Position numbers and translations under genes: made by a program
Shown: one piece after another, positions 1-7,782 of the stretch
Layout: every line of letters starts with the position of its first letter
Numbering within the stretch: the stretch's first letter is position 1
Notes under the pieces: generated by a model
Database searches by the model: none
What the model was told of the DNA's origin: nothing
The model's input: the letters and a program-made list of their open reading frames with translations, nothing else
DNA from: Acidimicrobiia bacterium
Lineage (GTDB): Bacteria; Actinomycetota; Acidimicrobiia; Spongiisociales; SHLN01
Direction: 5' to 3'
NCBI GenBank assembly: GCA_013002865.1
Contig: JABDLU010000207.1
Location: forward strand, 1 to 48,593
DNA: 48,593 nucleotides

Positions 1-39
1 ACTCGGAAGGCTGGTAACCCGACTCACAAAGGTCGGTTT

Positions 40-105
40 GGTCAGTCCCCCGGCCCGCAAGGGCGGGGGGAAGGTACCGCTCGCCGAAGGCGAGGGGTAG
101 GGGCA
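40..105. repeat. Two adjacent hairpins at the window edge
   Basis: Two inverted repeats lie in the first, gene-free 145 bases. One is at 47-69 (CCCCC, GCCC, gcaa loop, GGGC, GGGGG, with one bulged base). The other is at 80-94 (CTCGCC gaa GGCGAG). They lie downstream of the minus-strand gene ending at 146, so they could terminate it. They resemble the hairpin-rich interspersed repeats seen elsewhere in the window but are not a clear copy of either family. Nothing else is recognised in bases 1-145. Confidence 0.4.
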
Positions 106-145
106 AGGCGATATTCCCGAACCTACGGCTTGGGTCGCTTGCTTG

Positions 146-937
146 TCAGTCCCGGTCAACGGTCACGAGCAGGGGCCAGGGGGTGCCGGTGGGGTCGGTG
201 ATGGGGATGGTGATCAGCCAGGTGTCGTTGCGTCGGTGCCCTTCGATGATTTCGCCGGGCTCGCCAAACGCGGAGGCTCGTTCAATGGCGGCGACCGCGA
301 CCGCGTCGGGGATGGGCTCGGGATCGGGCGAGATCACCGGGGGCGGATCAGGGAGCTCGAGCGGCTCCGGGATGTCGAGCACCGTCGTACCTCCGTCGGG
401 AGAAACCTGGACTCGAACGGCCACCGCCTGCACTGACCCTCGTGCGAAACCCTCCCCTGCGTCGGTCAGCAGCCGAATCGCCACGTTCACCCGGTACTCG
501 TCACCGGCCACCCGCTCCACGTCCCACGCCCGGGCCCATTCGACGTAGGAGATAATCCCCGGTGGGGCGGGGGCCTCCCGGCCCAGCGCAGACGACAGGT
601 CGGAAACCCGGCCGGCCAGCCCATCGACCGTGAAGTAGTCGGTGACGAACCACTCCGCCCGCATGGCAGCCGCCCGCGAGACGTCACCCCCGTCAGCCTG
701 CAAGTCGGCTTCGGACATCGGAACCGTGGTTTCTAGCACCGTCAGCAGAGTCGTCACCGTGGCGGCGGGCGCGGCGGCCGGCCGGCTCCGGGCCGCCACC
801 ATCCCGACGACCAGCGCCACGACCGCTCCGGCGATGACGTACACCAGCCAGGGCGGCTGGCGGGCGGCCGTAGTGAGGGCGCTCCACGGAACGGACTCGT
901 AATGCTCCTCTTCGGCGGGACGTCCCTGATCGACCAC
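146..937 (-). CDS. Single-pass membrane protein, possibly TcpC-like
   Basis: 263 aa, GTG start. A cytoplasmic N-terminus of about 28 residues is followed by one clear transmembrane helix (about 29-48, WLVYVIAGAVVALVVGMVAA). An Ala/Thr-rich stretch and an extracytoplasmic domain follow. The outer part seems to hold two similar-sized modules separated by a Pro-rich linker (PDPPPVISPDPEP). This architecture recalls TcpC-type conjugation or secretion proteins, which have a membrane anchor and NTF2-like domains. It loosely resembles the protein at 33505-34206 in layout and in a stretch reading YVEWARAWDVERV. It is the last gene of a minus-strand run starting with folB, 31 nt after the hydrolase start. 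Function is not established from sequence. Confidence 0.6.
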   Translation of the reverse strand: MVDQGRPAEEEHYESVPWSALTTAARQPPWLVYVIAGAVVALVVGMVAARSRPAAAPAATVTTLLTVLETTVPMSEADLQADGGDVSRAAAMRAEWFVTDYFTVDGLAGRVSDLSSALGREAPAPPGIISYVEWARAWDVERVAGDEYRVNVAIRLLTDAGEGFARGSVQAVAVRVQVSPDGGTTVLDIPEPLELPDPPPVISPDPEPIPDAVAVAAIERASAFGEPGEIIEGHRRNDTWLITIPITDPTGTPWPLLVTVDRD

Positions 938-968
938 TCGCGCACGGTACGAAACCGGGCCGGTCGGT

Positions 969-1709
969 TCAAGGGGTCTGTGTCACGAAATCCAGGACGA
1001 CCGCCATGAAGGCGTCGAACTCGTCGCGATGCATGGAGTGGGATGCCCCCGCCAGCGTATAGAACTCGATGTTCGGGTTCATCTCGGCCAGGCTCTGGCC
1101 GAGCGCAGGGGGCACCAGCGGGCCCAGGTCAGGGTCGGCGCCCAGCAGCAAGGTGGGAATGGTGATGGCGGCCACCTCGGCGACGACGTTCCACCCCGGG
1201 TTGTGGCGCATCGAATCTTCGATCACCCGCCATCCGGCGGCATTCTGGGCCTCGAGCTTGATCCGGGCATCCTCGGGGTGCCACGTCGGGTTGGCTGCCT
1301 GCACCATGTCGAGGGTGACGTGCGGTCCCAGGTCGCTGGTGACGTACTCGACGGCAATTTCCTCATCGAGGATCACCAGCATGGGGTCCTCCAGGATCAG
1401 CCGGTTGGTCCACTCCGGGCGGCCGGTGATGGCCTCGACGACGGCGGCTCCTCCCAGGGAGTGGCCGAGCACAACGTCCCACCGGTCCGCTAGCGCCAGC
1501 AGGTCGGCAGCGTAAGCGCCGATGCTGTAGTCGTCGGGAGTGTCGCTCGAGCCGTGACCGCGGAGATCAACCGCAACGACATGAAAGCCGGCGTCGGCCA
1601 GTGCCGGGCCGACCCTCCACCAGCCATCGGCGTTCGAGCCGACTCCGTGGACGACGAGCAGCCGGCGGTCGCCACTCCCCCACTCGATCCGGGCGAGTTC
1701 GACCGTCAT
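969..1709 (-). CDS. Alpha/beta-fold hydrolase
   Basis: 246 aa, normal length for a single-domain alpha/beta hydrolase. The oxyanion motif HGVG is at 21-24, the DLRGHGSSD loop near 48-56, the nucleophile elbow GHSLGG with Ser84, and the likely catalytic His near 224 in GASHSMH. An acidic residue in LLGADPD is a candidate third member of the triad. The substrate cannot be read from sequence; esterase, lactonase or C-C hydrolase activity are all possible. The start lies 7 nt after the folKE stop, so the gene is almost certainly co-transcribed with the folate genes. A role in pterin metabolism would be a guess. Confidence 0.88.
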   Translation of the reverse strand: MTVELARIEWGSGDRRLLVVHGVGSNADGWWRVGPALADAGFHVVAVDLRGHGSSDTPDDYSIGAYAADLLALADRWDVVLGHSLGGAAVVEAITGRPEWTNRLILEDPMLVILDEEIAVEYVTSDLGPHVTLDMVQAANPTWHPEDARIKLEAQNAAGWRVIEDSMRHNPGWNVVAEVAAITIPTLLLGADPDLGPLVPPALGQSLAEMNPNIEFYTLAGASHSMHRDEFDAFMAVVLDFVTQTP

Positions 1710-1716
1710 CGACCGG

Positions 1717-2820
1717 TCAGCGCAGACCGTGGCCGACGAGGTTCATGAACTCGCCGCGGGTCCGGCCGTCCGATTGGAACGAGCCCCGGAGCGCTGAGGT
1801 GACCATCTCGCTGTTCTGCTTCTGCACGCCGCGCATGAGCATGCACAGGTGGGCGGCCTCCATCACGACGCCGACGCCGAGCGGATCTAGGCACTCCATC
1901 AGCGCGTCGGCCACCTGGTTGGAAAGGCGTTCCTGGATCTGCAGACGGCGGGCATACACGTCGACGATCCTGGCCAGCTTGCTGACACCAATGACCCGTC
2001 CCTGTGGGATATAGGCGACGTGGGCCCGCCCAAAGAACGGAAGCATGTGGTGTTCACACATCGAGTAGAACTCGACGTCCTTGAGCATGACCATTTCCGA
2101 GTCGGGTGACTCGAAAATGGCGTTGTTGACGACCTCTTTCAGGCTCTGGGTGTATCCGCCGGTGAGGAACGCCATGGATTTCGCAACCCGGAACGGGGTG
2201 CGCTGGATGCCTTCGCGGTCGGGATCCTCGCCGAGTATCTCGAGTTGCTCACGAACGAGCGCCTCGAACCGGGGGTTGAAGGTTTCGTCACTCGGACCGT
2301 ACTCCTCGAACGCATCTTCCGGCGTGAGGTCCAGGTCTTGTTCGGCCATCGGGACTTTCCTCAGGGTGGGGGGCAGTGCTTCATCAGCAATCTCGCCGAC
2401 CGTCTTATTCCGGCCCGGGACCATCCAGTCTCGAGCGACCTCGGCGGCCGGGACCGCTACATAGGAGTATTCGGTGAGCGAAGGATCCGGGATGCCAAGA
2501 CTTTCGTCGACGACATCCTCATACAGCGTCACGTCGAGATCAATCGTGCGGGGAGCGTTCCTGTCGCCCGTTCTGACCCGGCCGAGGGCCGACTCGATAT
2601 CCCGCAGGGTCGACTTGAGCTCGGCTGGTGCGAGGTCGGTTTCGATCGATACCGCTGCGTTATAGAACGGCGGATAGTCCCCGCCAACGGCGGCCGACTC
2701 GAAGATGCAGCTCACTTTGGTGACCGTGAGGTCAGGATGCTGGCGCAGAGCGCGCACCGCCGCAGGGAGGTTGGTCTGGCGCTCCACGTTGCTCCCGAGG
2801 GCAACCACCGCAGCGCTCAT
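1717..2820 (-). CDS. folKE: Bifunctional HPPK / GTP cyclohydrolase I fusion
   Basis: 367 aa with two enzyme domains. Residues about 1-150 are 6-hydroxymethyl-7,8-dihydropterin pyrophosphokinase (FolK): ALGSN near the start, then the signature [10 protein letters not shown]. Residues about 180-367 are GTP cyclohydrolase I (FolE): zinc-site [23 protein letters not shown], and the third zinc Cys in [11 protein letters not shown]. FolE makes dihydroneopterin triphosphate from GTP, the first pterin step, and FolK pyrophosphorylates the pterin before FolP. Comparable FolKE fusions are known (for example Lactococcus). An internal Met at the junction (VPMAEQD) might give separate FolE. The start overlaps the folB stop (ATGA), indicating translational coupling. 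FolP is not in this operon within the window. Confidence 0.95.
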   Translation of the reverse strand: MSAAVVALGSNVERQTNLPAAVRALRQHPDLTVTKVSCIFESAAVGGDYPPFYNAAVSIETDLAPAELKSTLRDIESALGRVRTGDRNAPRTIDLDVTLYEDVVDESLGIPDPSLTEYSYVAVPAAEVARDWMVPGRNKTVGEIADEALPPTLRKVPMAEQDLDLTPEDAFEEYGPSDETFNPRFEALVREQLEILGEDPDREGIQRTPFRVAKSMAFLTGGYTQSLKEVVNNAIFESPDSEMVMLKDVEFYSMCEHHMLPFFGRAHVAYIPQGRVIGVSKLARIVDVYARRLQIQERLSNQVADALMECLDPLGVGVVMEAAHLCMLMRGVQKQNSEMVTSALRGSFQSDGRTRGEFMNLVGHGLR

Positions 2821-3191
2821 GAGCCCAGGACCTCCGTCCGGGTACGGTGGATGGTCACCCCTACCGACCGGGTGAACGTGACCGCCCCGGGCTTCTCGGC
2901 GGTGATCTCGACTTCCTCGATCCGCTCATCGGTCTCGAAGCAGATCCGGGCAAGGTCGGCGACCAACTTCTCCACCAACCCGGGCCGGGCGGTTTCGATA
3001 TGGGCGTACATTGCCTTGGTGATCGTCGAGTAGTTGATTGAGTCGGCCATGTCGTCGCTCGCCCCCGCCGCCCGCGTGTCGAAGAACAGCGTGGCATTGA
3101 CCAGCACATCCTGCGGATTCACGCGCTCATCCGGATTGATCCCGATGATGGCATGGACGAGGAGGTCCGTGATGTGGATCCTGTCGAGCAT
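2817..3191 (-). CDS. folB: Dihydroneopterin aldolase
   Basis: 124 aa from the ATG at 3191 (the ORF track begins one codon earlier at a TTG). FolB cleaves 7,8-dihydroneopterin to 6-hydroxymethyl-dihydropterin and glycolaldehyde, directly feeding FolK. Typical features are the N-terminal [14 protein letters not shown] stretch with the conserved acidic residue, [15 protein letters not shown] in the middle, and the catalytic-lysine segment [10 protein letters not shown] near residue 105. It is the first gene of the folB-folKE-hydrolase-membrane protein run, with a 4-nt ATGA overlap into folKE. Its upstream region is repeat-rich; the nearest heptad array starts 26 nt before the start codon. Confidence 0.95.
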   Translation of the reverse strand: MLDRIHITDLLVHAIIGINPDERVNPQDVLVNATLFFDTRAAGASDDMADSINYSTITKAMYAHIETARPGLVEKLVADLARICFETDERIEEVEITAEKPGAVTFTRSVGVTIHRTRTEVLGS

Positions 3192-3216
3192 CAAGCGAGC
3201 GTAGCGAGCGGTATCA

Positions 3217-3293
3217 GTTGCAGGTTGCCAGTTTCACGTTCCAAGCCGGAAGGCATCAGGCAATCAGCAATCAGCAATCAGCAATCAGCGGGG
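3217..3293. repeat. Heptad array A
   Basis: Eleven consecutive 7-nt units in phase, beginning gttgcag gttgcca and ending with three identical agcaatc units and one degenerate unit. Unit sequence drifts along the array but phase is kept. It lies 26 nt upstream of the folB start. Confidence 0.85.
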
Positions 3294-3296
3294 ATA

Positions 3297-3378
3297 CCTC
3301 CCCTGCGAGCGCAGCGAGTGGGGGAGGCAAGGAGGGGGGTGGGCAACCATGCGGGTTGCTGAGCGCGTTCCTGTGCTC
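3297..3378 (-). repeat. ~83-nt interspersed hairpin element, copy 1
   Basis: Contains imperfect hairpins: CCTCCCC..GGGGGAGG around a GCGAGCGCAGCGAG centre, and GCAACC-atgc-GGGTTGC. It ends GCGCGTTCCTGTGCTC. It is nearly identical to copy 2 at 11783-11865, and in inverse orientation matches the units of the 26.1-26.5 kb tandem. Strand is given relative to those tandem units. Confidence 0.85.
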
Positions 3379-3387
3379 TTGAGTGAA

Positions 3388-3436
3388 GTTGCCAGTCGCA
3401 GGTTGCAGGTTGCAGGCCAGAGGGAGTCCGGGCGTC
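3388..3436. repeat. Heptad array B
   Basis: Seven in-phase units: gttgcca gtcgcag gttgcag gttgcag gccagag, then ggagtcc and gggcgtc. The GGCCAGAG word at the change of unit recurs in other arrays. Confidence 0.8.
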
Positions 3437-3445
3437 GGGGGGTCG

Positions 3446-3484
3446 GGAACCCTTTGGGTTCCTTGGGAGTTGCTCCGCAACTCC
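3446..3484 (+). repeat. 39-nt double-hairpin repeat, copy 1
   Basis: Two back-to-back perfect stems: GGAACCC ttt GGGTTCC, then GGAGTTGC tcc GCAACTCC. Copy 2 is at 3529-3567 and an inverted copy is at 12412-12450. Confidence 0.85.
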
Positions 3485-3494
3485 ATGACAATCG

Positions 3495-3529
3495 GTGCCC
3501 GATGCCCGACGCCCGACGCCTGATGCCGG
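3495..3529. repeat. Heptad array C
   Basis: Five in-phase units: gtgcccg atgcccg acgcccg acgcctg atgccgg. It abuts the second double hairpin. Confidence 0.8.
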
Positions 3530-3567
3530 GAACCCTTCCGGTTCCTTGGGAGTTGCTCCGCAACTCC
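3529..3567 (+). repeat. 39-nt double-hairpin repeat, copy 2
   Basis: GGAACC cttcc GGTTCC followed by GGAGTTGC tcc GCAACTCC. The second hairpin is identical to copy 1. The first differs in its loop-side bases but keeps pairing. Confidence 0.85.
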
Positions 3568-3580
3568 ATGCAGAAGGCCT

Positions 3581-3636
3581 GACAGCCTCTGACTGGGAAC
3601 CTGCAACTTGCATCCTGCAACTTTGCCTGACCGCTC
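3581..3636. repeat. Heptad array D
   Basis: Eight in-phase units including gggaacc tgcaact tgcatcc tgcaact. The tgcaact word is the reverse complement of the gttgca word of arrays A and B. Confidence 0.75.
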
Positions 3637-3672
3637 ATCGATTGCACCACGCAGGGCTTTAACCTCCCACTC

Positions 3673-5142
3673 ATGGAGAAACCTCGCATACTGGTCACGG
3701 GCGCCACCGGGTACATCGGCGGGCGGCTGATTCCCCGGCTGCTCGAACTGGGGTATCGGGCGCGGTGCATGACCCGGGATCCGCGCAAGCTCGCCTTCGA
3801 TCCCTGGCACGACGACGTTGAGGTCGTCAAGGCGGACGTGCTCGATCCCGACAGCCTGGCGGTTGCCCTGGATGGATGCGACTTCGCCTACTACCTCGTT
3901 CACTCGATGGGCTACGCCGACAACTTCGGTGAGACCGACCGCACCGGAGCTATCAACTTTCAGGAAGCAGCCGACGCCGCCCGGCTAAAACGAGTCGTCT
4001 ACCTGGGCGGCCTCGGGAGCGCCGAGGAAGGCGACCTCTCCAAGCACCTCTCCTCCCGCCACGAGGTGGGGAGATTGCTGGCGGCCGGCGCAACGCCGGT
4101 AACCGAACTCAGGGCGGCGGTCATCATCGGGTCGGGCTCGGTGAGCTTTGAGATGCTGCGGTACCTCACCGAGGTTCTGCCGATCATGACCACACCCACG
4201 TGGGTGCGCACCCGCTGCCAGCCGATCGCAATTCGCGCGGTGCTGCAGATCCTCACCGCCGTCCTCGAAGACGGCGAAGGCGCAAGCCGGGTCGTGGAAG
4301 TGGGCGGTCCGGAGATCCTCACCTATGAGGAGATGATGCAGATCTACGCCGAAGAGGCCGGGTTGCGGCGCCGCATCATCATTCCGGTGCCCGTCCTCAG
4401 TCCCGGCCTGTCGTCGCGCTGGGTAGGACTGGTGACGCCGCTTCCGGTTGGGGTGGCCCGGCCGCTGGTCGACAGTCTCAAGAACGAGGTAATCGTCACC
4501 GACGACTCGGCCGACCGGTTCCCGCACGAGACCATCACTTACCGCGCGTCGGTGCGGCTGGCACTCGACCGCACCACCGCCCGGGAGGTTGAGACCCGGT
4601 GGAGCGACACCGCCACCAGCCCGGCCCTTCCACTTCCCACCGACCCGAGCTGGTCGGGCGGCGCCCGCTTCGAAGACCAGCGGGTAGTCACCACCGAGGC
4701 TCCCCCCGAAAGCGTGTTCTGGGCGTTCTCCCGGGTGGGGGGCGAGTTCGGTTACTACGGGTTCAGCTGGGCGTGGCGCCTGCGCGGCCTGCTCGACAGC
4801 CTCGTTGGAGGTGTTGGACTGCGACGGGGCCGCCGCGACCCGGAAGACATTCGACCCGGTGAAGCGCTCGACTTCTGGCGGGTTCGCAAGGTCGATCCCG
4901 GCAAGCATCTGCTGCTGGAGGCCGAGATGAAGCTCCCGGGCGACGCCTGGCTCGAATGGACCGCAGAACCGACCGGGATCGGCACCCGCCTCACCCAGAC
5001 CGCCACCTTCGTGCCGCGGGGCCTGTTTGGGCGCCTCTACTGGTGGTCGCTCATACCGTTCCACGGCCCCATCTTCGGGACGATGGCTCGCCGCATCGCC
5101 GAGGCGGCGCTTACCCGATCGGCCGACACCCCGACGCAGTAG
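3673..5142 (+). CDS. SDR-family NAD(P)-binding protein with DUF2867 domain
   Basis: 489 aa. Residues about 5-230 form an atypical (NmrA/extended-like) SDR Rossmann domain with TGATGYIG at the N-terminus, and residues about 320-480 match the DUF2867 layout (YYGFSWAWRLRGLLD, LDFWRVRKVDPGKHLLLEAEMKLPG). Such fusions are common in actinobacteria and are annotated as NAD-dependent epimerase or DUF2867 oxidoreductases; the reaction is unknown. A classical Tyr-x3-Lys pair is not obvious, as in other atypical SDRs. It stands alone on the plus strand after the repeat mosaic and faces the DUF427 gene convergently. Confidence 0.85.
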   Translation: MEKPRILVTGATGYIGGRLIPRLLELGYRARCMTRDPRKLAFDPWHDDVEVVKADVLDPDSLAVALDGCDFAYYLVHSMGYADNFGETDRTGAINFQEAADAARLKRVVYLGGLGSAEEGDLSKHLSSRHEVGRLLAAGATPVTELRAAVIIGSGSVSFEMLRYLTEVLPIMTTPTWVRTRCQPIAIRAVLQILTAVLEDGEGASRVVEVGGPEILTYEEMMQIYAEEAGLRRRIIIPVPVLSPGLSSRWVGLVTPLPVGVARPLVDSLKNEVIVTDDSADRFPHETITYRASVRLALDRTTAREVETRWSDTATSPALPLPTDPSWSGGARFEDQRVVTTEAPPESVFWAFSRVGGEFGYYGFSWAWRLRGLLDSLVGGVGLRRGRRDPEDIRPGEALDFWRVRKVDPGKHLLLEAEMKLPGDAWLEWTAEPTGIGTRLTQTATFVPRGLFGRLYWWSLIPFHGPIFGTMARRIAEAALTRSADTPTQ

Positions 5143-5172
5143 GGGCGGCCGACTCGCCGGGCAGGAAGGCCG

Positions 5173-5661
5173 TTACCAGCCGCGGGTGCCGGGGCCACCC
5201 TTGAAGGGCCCGACCACCCGGGAAGTGATCCAACCGCCGTAGAAGTCGCCCGCCTGGGGGACGACCCGTTCGTCACCGACGAAGCAGGCGTCGACCCGGC
5301 CGGGGTAGAACGCAATCATCCCGGTGAGCGCTTCGTAGCCGGGTGACGGATCGAGGTAAGTCCATCCGGCGTCGATCGACTCGTTGTCCCCGACCTCCAG
5401 CGACACGTATGACGCCCGGCCCTTGAACTCACAAAAGCTGGTCGACGGGCTCGACTGCAGCACGACGTCGTCGATGTCCTCGGGCGGGATGTAATAGACG
5501 GGCGGGTGGCTGGTCTCCAGTACCCGGAGTGCCTGCCTCGTCTCCGCTATCACCGCTCCGCCGAATTCGACCCGCACCGGCTCGGCGACCGGTTCCACCC
5601 GGGGAGGGCGGGGATAGTCCCAGACCGATTCCTGACCGGGTTGGGGCTCGACACGCTGCAT
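5173..5661 (-). CDS. DUF427 domain-containing protein
   Basis: 162 aa. The core about 30-145 carries the DUF427 pattern: a beta-strand with VRVEFGGAVIAET, VLETSHPPVYYIPPEDI, STSFCEFKGRASYVSL and a late AFYPGRVDACFVGDERV strand. The family folds as a small beta-tent and its function is unknown. The ATG at 5661 fits the family N-terminus, which often begins with a short Arg/Pro-rich lead. It is followed upstream by a methyltransferase on the same strand, 28 nt away, so they may share a transcript. Confidence 0.88.
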   Translation of the reverse strand: MQRVEPQPGQESVWDYPRPPRVEPVAEPVRVEFGGAVIAETRQALRVLETSHPPVYYIPPEDIDDVVLQSSPSTSFCEFKGRASYVSLEVGDNESIDAGWTYLDPSPGYEALTGMIAFYPGRVDACFVGDERVVPQAGDFYGGWITSRVVGPFKGGPGTRGW

Positions 5662-5689
5662 GCGGGGCAGCGTAGGCCCGCCCGCGCAC

Positions 5690-6271
5690 CTACCGGCGCC
5701 GGGCGACGACGACGACCGCCGGGAGATGGCGGGTCTCGTGGCCGTGCGCGTGGGCGGTCTCCACCACCTCGGCCCGCACGAGGGTGAAACCCTCGAGGAG
5801 TGGGACCAGCTCGTCCACCGTCACGAGATCTCGCGGTGCCATCCAGCCCTCATCGGCCAGGGAGCTATCGAACTCGACCAGCAGCAGCGTGCCGCCGGGG
5901 TGGACGGCCCGTGCCGCCGCCTCGATGGCCGCCGTCCGCCCCGGCCCGCGGGCGGGAAGCGCAAACGTGCTGATAACCAGATCGAACTCCGCAGTGGGCT
6001 GCCACTCCCGGACATCGGCAACGGCAAAGTCAACGTCCACGCCGGCCTCGGCGGCTGCCCGGCGGGCGCCGGCGATCGCATTGGCTGCGATGTCGAGGCC
6101 CGTCACCGTCCAGCCGCGGGCGGCCAGCCAGATGCTGTTCTGGCCAAGACCGCACCCGAGGTCCAACGCGGTCCCCGGATCCCATCCATCGACCAGCGCG
6201 GTCAGGTGACCATCCACCGGGGTATCGGTTGCACCGTCCTCATAGGCGGCGTCCCAATCTGCCGCCGTCAT
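5690..6271 (-). CDS. Class I SAM-dependent methyltransferase
   Basis: 193 aa, the size of a minimal Rossmann methyltransferase. Motif I is ALDLGCGLGQNSIWLA (about 35-50). Motif II has the acidic residue in VTGLDIAANAI, then VADVREW, and motif IV FDLVISTFALPA. The N-terminal WDAAYEDG and the HPGGTLLLVEF strand suggest a TehB or type-11/25 small-molecule methyltransferase. The substrate is unknown. It starts 34 nt from the stop of the SDR gene on the same strand. Confidence 0.85.
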   Translation of the reverse strand: MTAADWDAAYEDGATDTPVDGHLTALVDGWDPGTALDLGCGLGQNSIWLAARGWTVTGLDIAANAIAGARRAAAEAGVDVDFAVADVREWQPTAEFDLVISTFALPARGPGRTAAIEAAARAVHPGGTLLLVEFDSSLADEGWMAPRDLVTVDELVPLLEGFTLVRAEVVETAHAHGHETRHLPAVVVVARRR

Positions 6272-6305
6272 GCCCGGTGCCCTCTCGGACGGGTAGACGG
6301 AGCAC

Positions 6306-7022
6306 TCACCACAGGTGGGCCCCGCCGTCGAGGCGCTGGATTTCGCCGGTGATGAAGTCGTTGCGAACGAAATGCACTACCGCCTCGGCTACCGGCTCGA
6401 CGCCGCCCACCCTTTGCAGAGGCGTCTGGGCGGCCAGGTTCTCGGCATGGCCTTCCTCGGCGCCGGCGGGCGGAAGCACCACGCCGAGGGCTACGGCGTT
6501 CACGCGAATGCGGGGCGCCAACTCACTGGCCGCTACCCGGGTGAAGGTGTCCAGTGCTCCCTTGGCCACGGTATAGGAGAACCGCGGCCCTTTGTACGGG
6601 CGCATCGTCTTCCAGTCGGTGACGTTGACGACCGCGCCGGACCGCTCCTCCGGCAGCGCCAGGGCAAAGCCCTGGGTGAGGAAGACGGGAGCCGTCAGGT
6701 TGAGGGTCAGGGTGCGATTCCACTGCTCGAGCGTCACGTCCTCCAGGTGATCGCTCGGAAAACCGGCCGCGCTGTTGATCAGAATGTCGACCGGGTCCCC
6801 CAGCAGAGAGGCAATGGACACCGGGTCGGTCAGGTCGGCCTGGGCGAGGCGGACATCGACGCCGAGGGCGGCTGCTTCAGCACGAGTCTCCTCCGCCGCG
6901 CCGGCCGAGCTGTTGTAGTGCAGAACCAGATCAGCGCCGGCTGCGGCGAGGGCCAGCGCGATCCCCTTGCCGACCCGGTGCGCTCCACCCGTGATGAGGG
7001 CGCGGCGCCCCTGGATTTCCAT
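6306..7022 (-). CDS. SDR oxidoreductase, pteridine-reductase (FolM/PTR1)-like
   Basis: 238 aa from the ATG at 7022; the track extends 16 codons upstream into the divergent promoter region. The cofactor motif is TGGAHRVGKGIA. The Arg in TGxxxRxG is characteristic of pteridine reductases/FolM, which reduce dihydropterins or dihydrofolate with NADPH. Further PTR1-like signs are LINSAAGF, VVNVTDWKTMRPYKG, the catalytic YTVAK pair and SELAPRIRVNAVALGVVLPP. With folB-folKE nearby, a role as dihydromonapterin or dihydrofolate reductase is plausible. Other SDR substrates cannot be excluded. Confidence 0.75.
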   Translation of the reverse strand: MEIQGRRALITGGAHRVGKGIALALAAAGADLVLHYNSSAGAAEETRAEAAALGVDVRLAQADLTDPVSIASLLGDPVDILINSAAGFPSDHLEDVTLEQWNRTLTLNLTAPVFLTQGFALALPEERSGAVVNVTDWKTMRPYKGPRFSYTVAKGALDTFTRVAASELAPRIRVNAVALGVVLPPAGAEEGHAENLAAQTPLQRVGGVEPVAEAVVHFVRNDFITGEIQRLDGGAHLW

Positions 7023-7087
7023 GGGCGGAAGGGTACCGGTGTCCGAAAATGAGAAGTGGATTGAGGGCAAGCGACTACTCTCACCCC

Positions 7088-7699
7088 GTGCAGCCGAACC
7101 CCGACCCCAAGCCCGGCCGCTGGATTCTGCCCGTCGTCATCCTTGCGATGATGGGTTTCGCGTGGCTATTCATCAACGCCGCCGAGGACCCGACGGTCAG
7201 TGCCGGCGTGACGACGACCACGCTGGATGGCACCGGAGCCACCACGACGACGCTCGGTTCGGCCACGACCACCACCACGGCCCTTCCGTCGGACGTGGTG
7301 CAGTACAACCTGGACATCACCGCAGGCGGCATCGAGATGGCAACCCTGCAGGAGCGCATGGGCGAACTGAACTCGAACTGGGACTCGCGCTCGGCCTCAT
7401 ACGCAGACACCCTGGCGGGGCTGCGGGCACTGGATGCCGACATCAACAGCTGGCGAACCGGCCTCAACTCCATCACCGTGCCGACGTCGCTGCCCGAGTA
7501 CGCCAACTTCCATACGATCATGCTGGCCGCCGCCGACGAGATCCCGGCTCGATCCGCCGACGTGCTTGCCGGGCTGCAAGCCCCCGATTCGGGTGAGGCC
7601 CGCCGGGCGGCACTCATTCAATTCAACGAGGCGGTCACCGCCTACGGGAACCAGGTCAACACCATCGCCGCCTACAAGCCGGGCGACGCTGAGCTGTAA
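7088..7699 (+). CDS. Membrane-anchored Thr-rich hypothetical protein
   Basis: 203 aa from a GTG at 7088; the track start at 7049 leaves little promoter space for the divergent SDR. One N-terminal hydrophobic helix (WILPVVILAMMGFAWLFI) is followed by a Thr-rich linker (TTTTLDGTGATTTTLG) and a helical extracytoplasmic domain of about 140 residues that includes two Leu/Ala-rich amphipathic stretches. No family recognised. Its stop codon lies inside the first box of the GlnR-like operator in front of the glutamine synthetase gene, so the two transcription units are tightly packed. Confidence 0.7.
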   Translation: MQPNPDPKPGRWILPVVILAMMGFAWLFINAAEDPTVSAGVTTTTLDGTGATTTTLGSATTTTTALPSDVVQYNLDITAGGIEMATLQERMGELNSNWDSRSASYADTLAGLRALDADINSWRTGLNSITVPTSLPEYANFHTIMLAAADEIPARSADVLAGLQAPDSGEARRAALIQFNEAVTAYGNQVNTIAAYKPGDAEL

Positions 7700-7733
7700 C
7701 ACAGCGTTCACACATCAGAAACCCGGACGCAAC
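7696..7733 (+). promoter_or_regulatory. Putative four-box GlnR operator
   Basis: Four pentamers spaced exactly 11 nt apart: GTAAC (7696), TTCAC (7707), GAAAC (7718) and GCAAC (7729), each separated by 6 nt. The known actinobacterial GlnR consensus is gTnAC-n6-GaAAC repeated. Two boxes match fully (GTAAC, GAAAC), GCAAC differs at one position, and TTCAC is a weak box (2/5 against GAAAC, 4/5 against gTnAC). The site lies 50-87 nt before the glnII start, and glnR is downstream in the same cluster. Confidence 0.75.
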
Positions 7734-7770
7734 CCGGTGCTGCAATAGTGCTCCGGATACCTACGTATTG

Positions 7771-7776
7771 AAGGAG
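7771..7776 (+). promoter_or_regulatory. Ribosome binding site deciding the glnII start
   Basis: AAGGAG lies 6 nt before the GTG at 7783. It favours this codon over the upstream TTG at 7768 used by the ORF track. Confidence 0.75.
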
Positions 7777-7782
7777 TCCCAC

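Larger units (their letters stand above)
3195..3672. repeat. Intergenic repeat mosaic between folB and the SDR gene
   Basis: This 478-nt gap holds no convincing gene. It is built from four heptad arrays (3217-3293, 3388-3436, 3495-3529, 3581-3636), one ~83-nt hairpin element (3297-3378) and two copies of a 39-nt double hairpin (3446-3484 and 3529-3567). Long ORFs crossing it in the track, such as the 210-aa minus ORF from 3271, are repeat translations. The heptads keep 7-nt phase while the unit changes, for example gttgcag, gttgcca, gtttcac, gttccaa, gccggaa, ggcatca, then agcaatc three times. Confidence 0.9.

Noticed and set aside
3217-3293. CRISPR or coding repeats for the heptad arrays
   Set aside because: Unit length is 7 nt with no spacers, and the arrays contain no conserved reading frame.
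3271-3903. 210-aa minus ORF
   Set aside because: Translates the repeat mosaic and the antisense of the SDR gene start.
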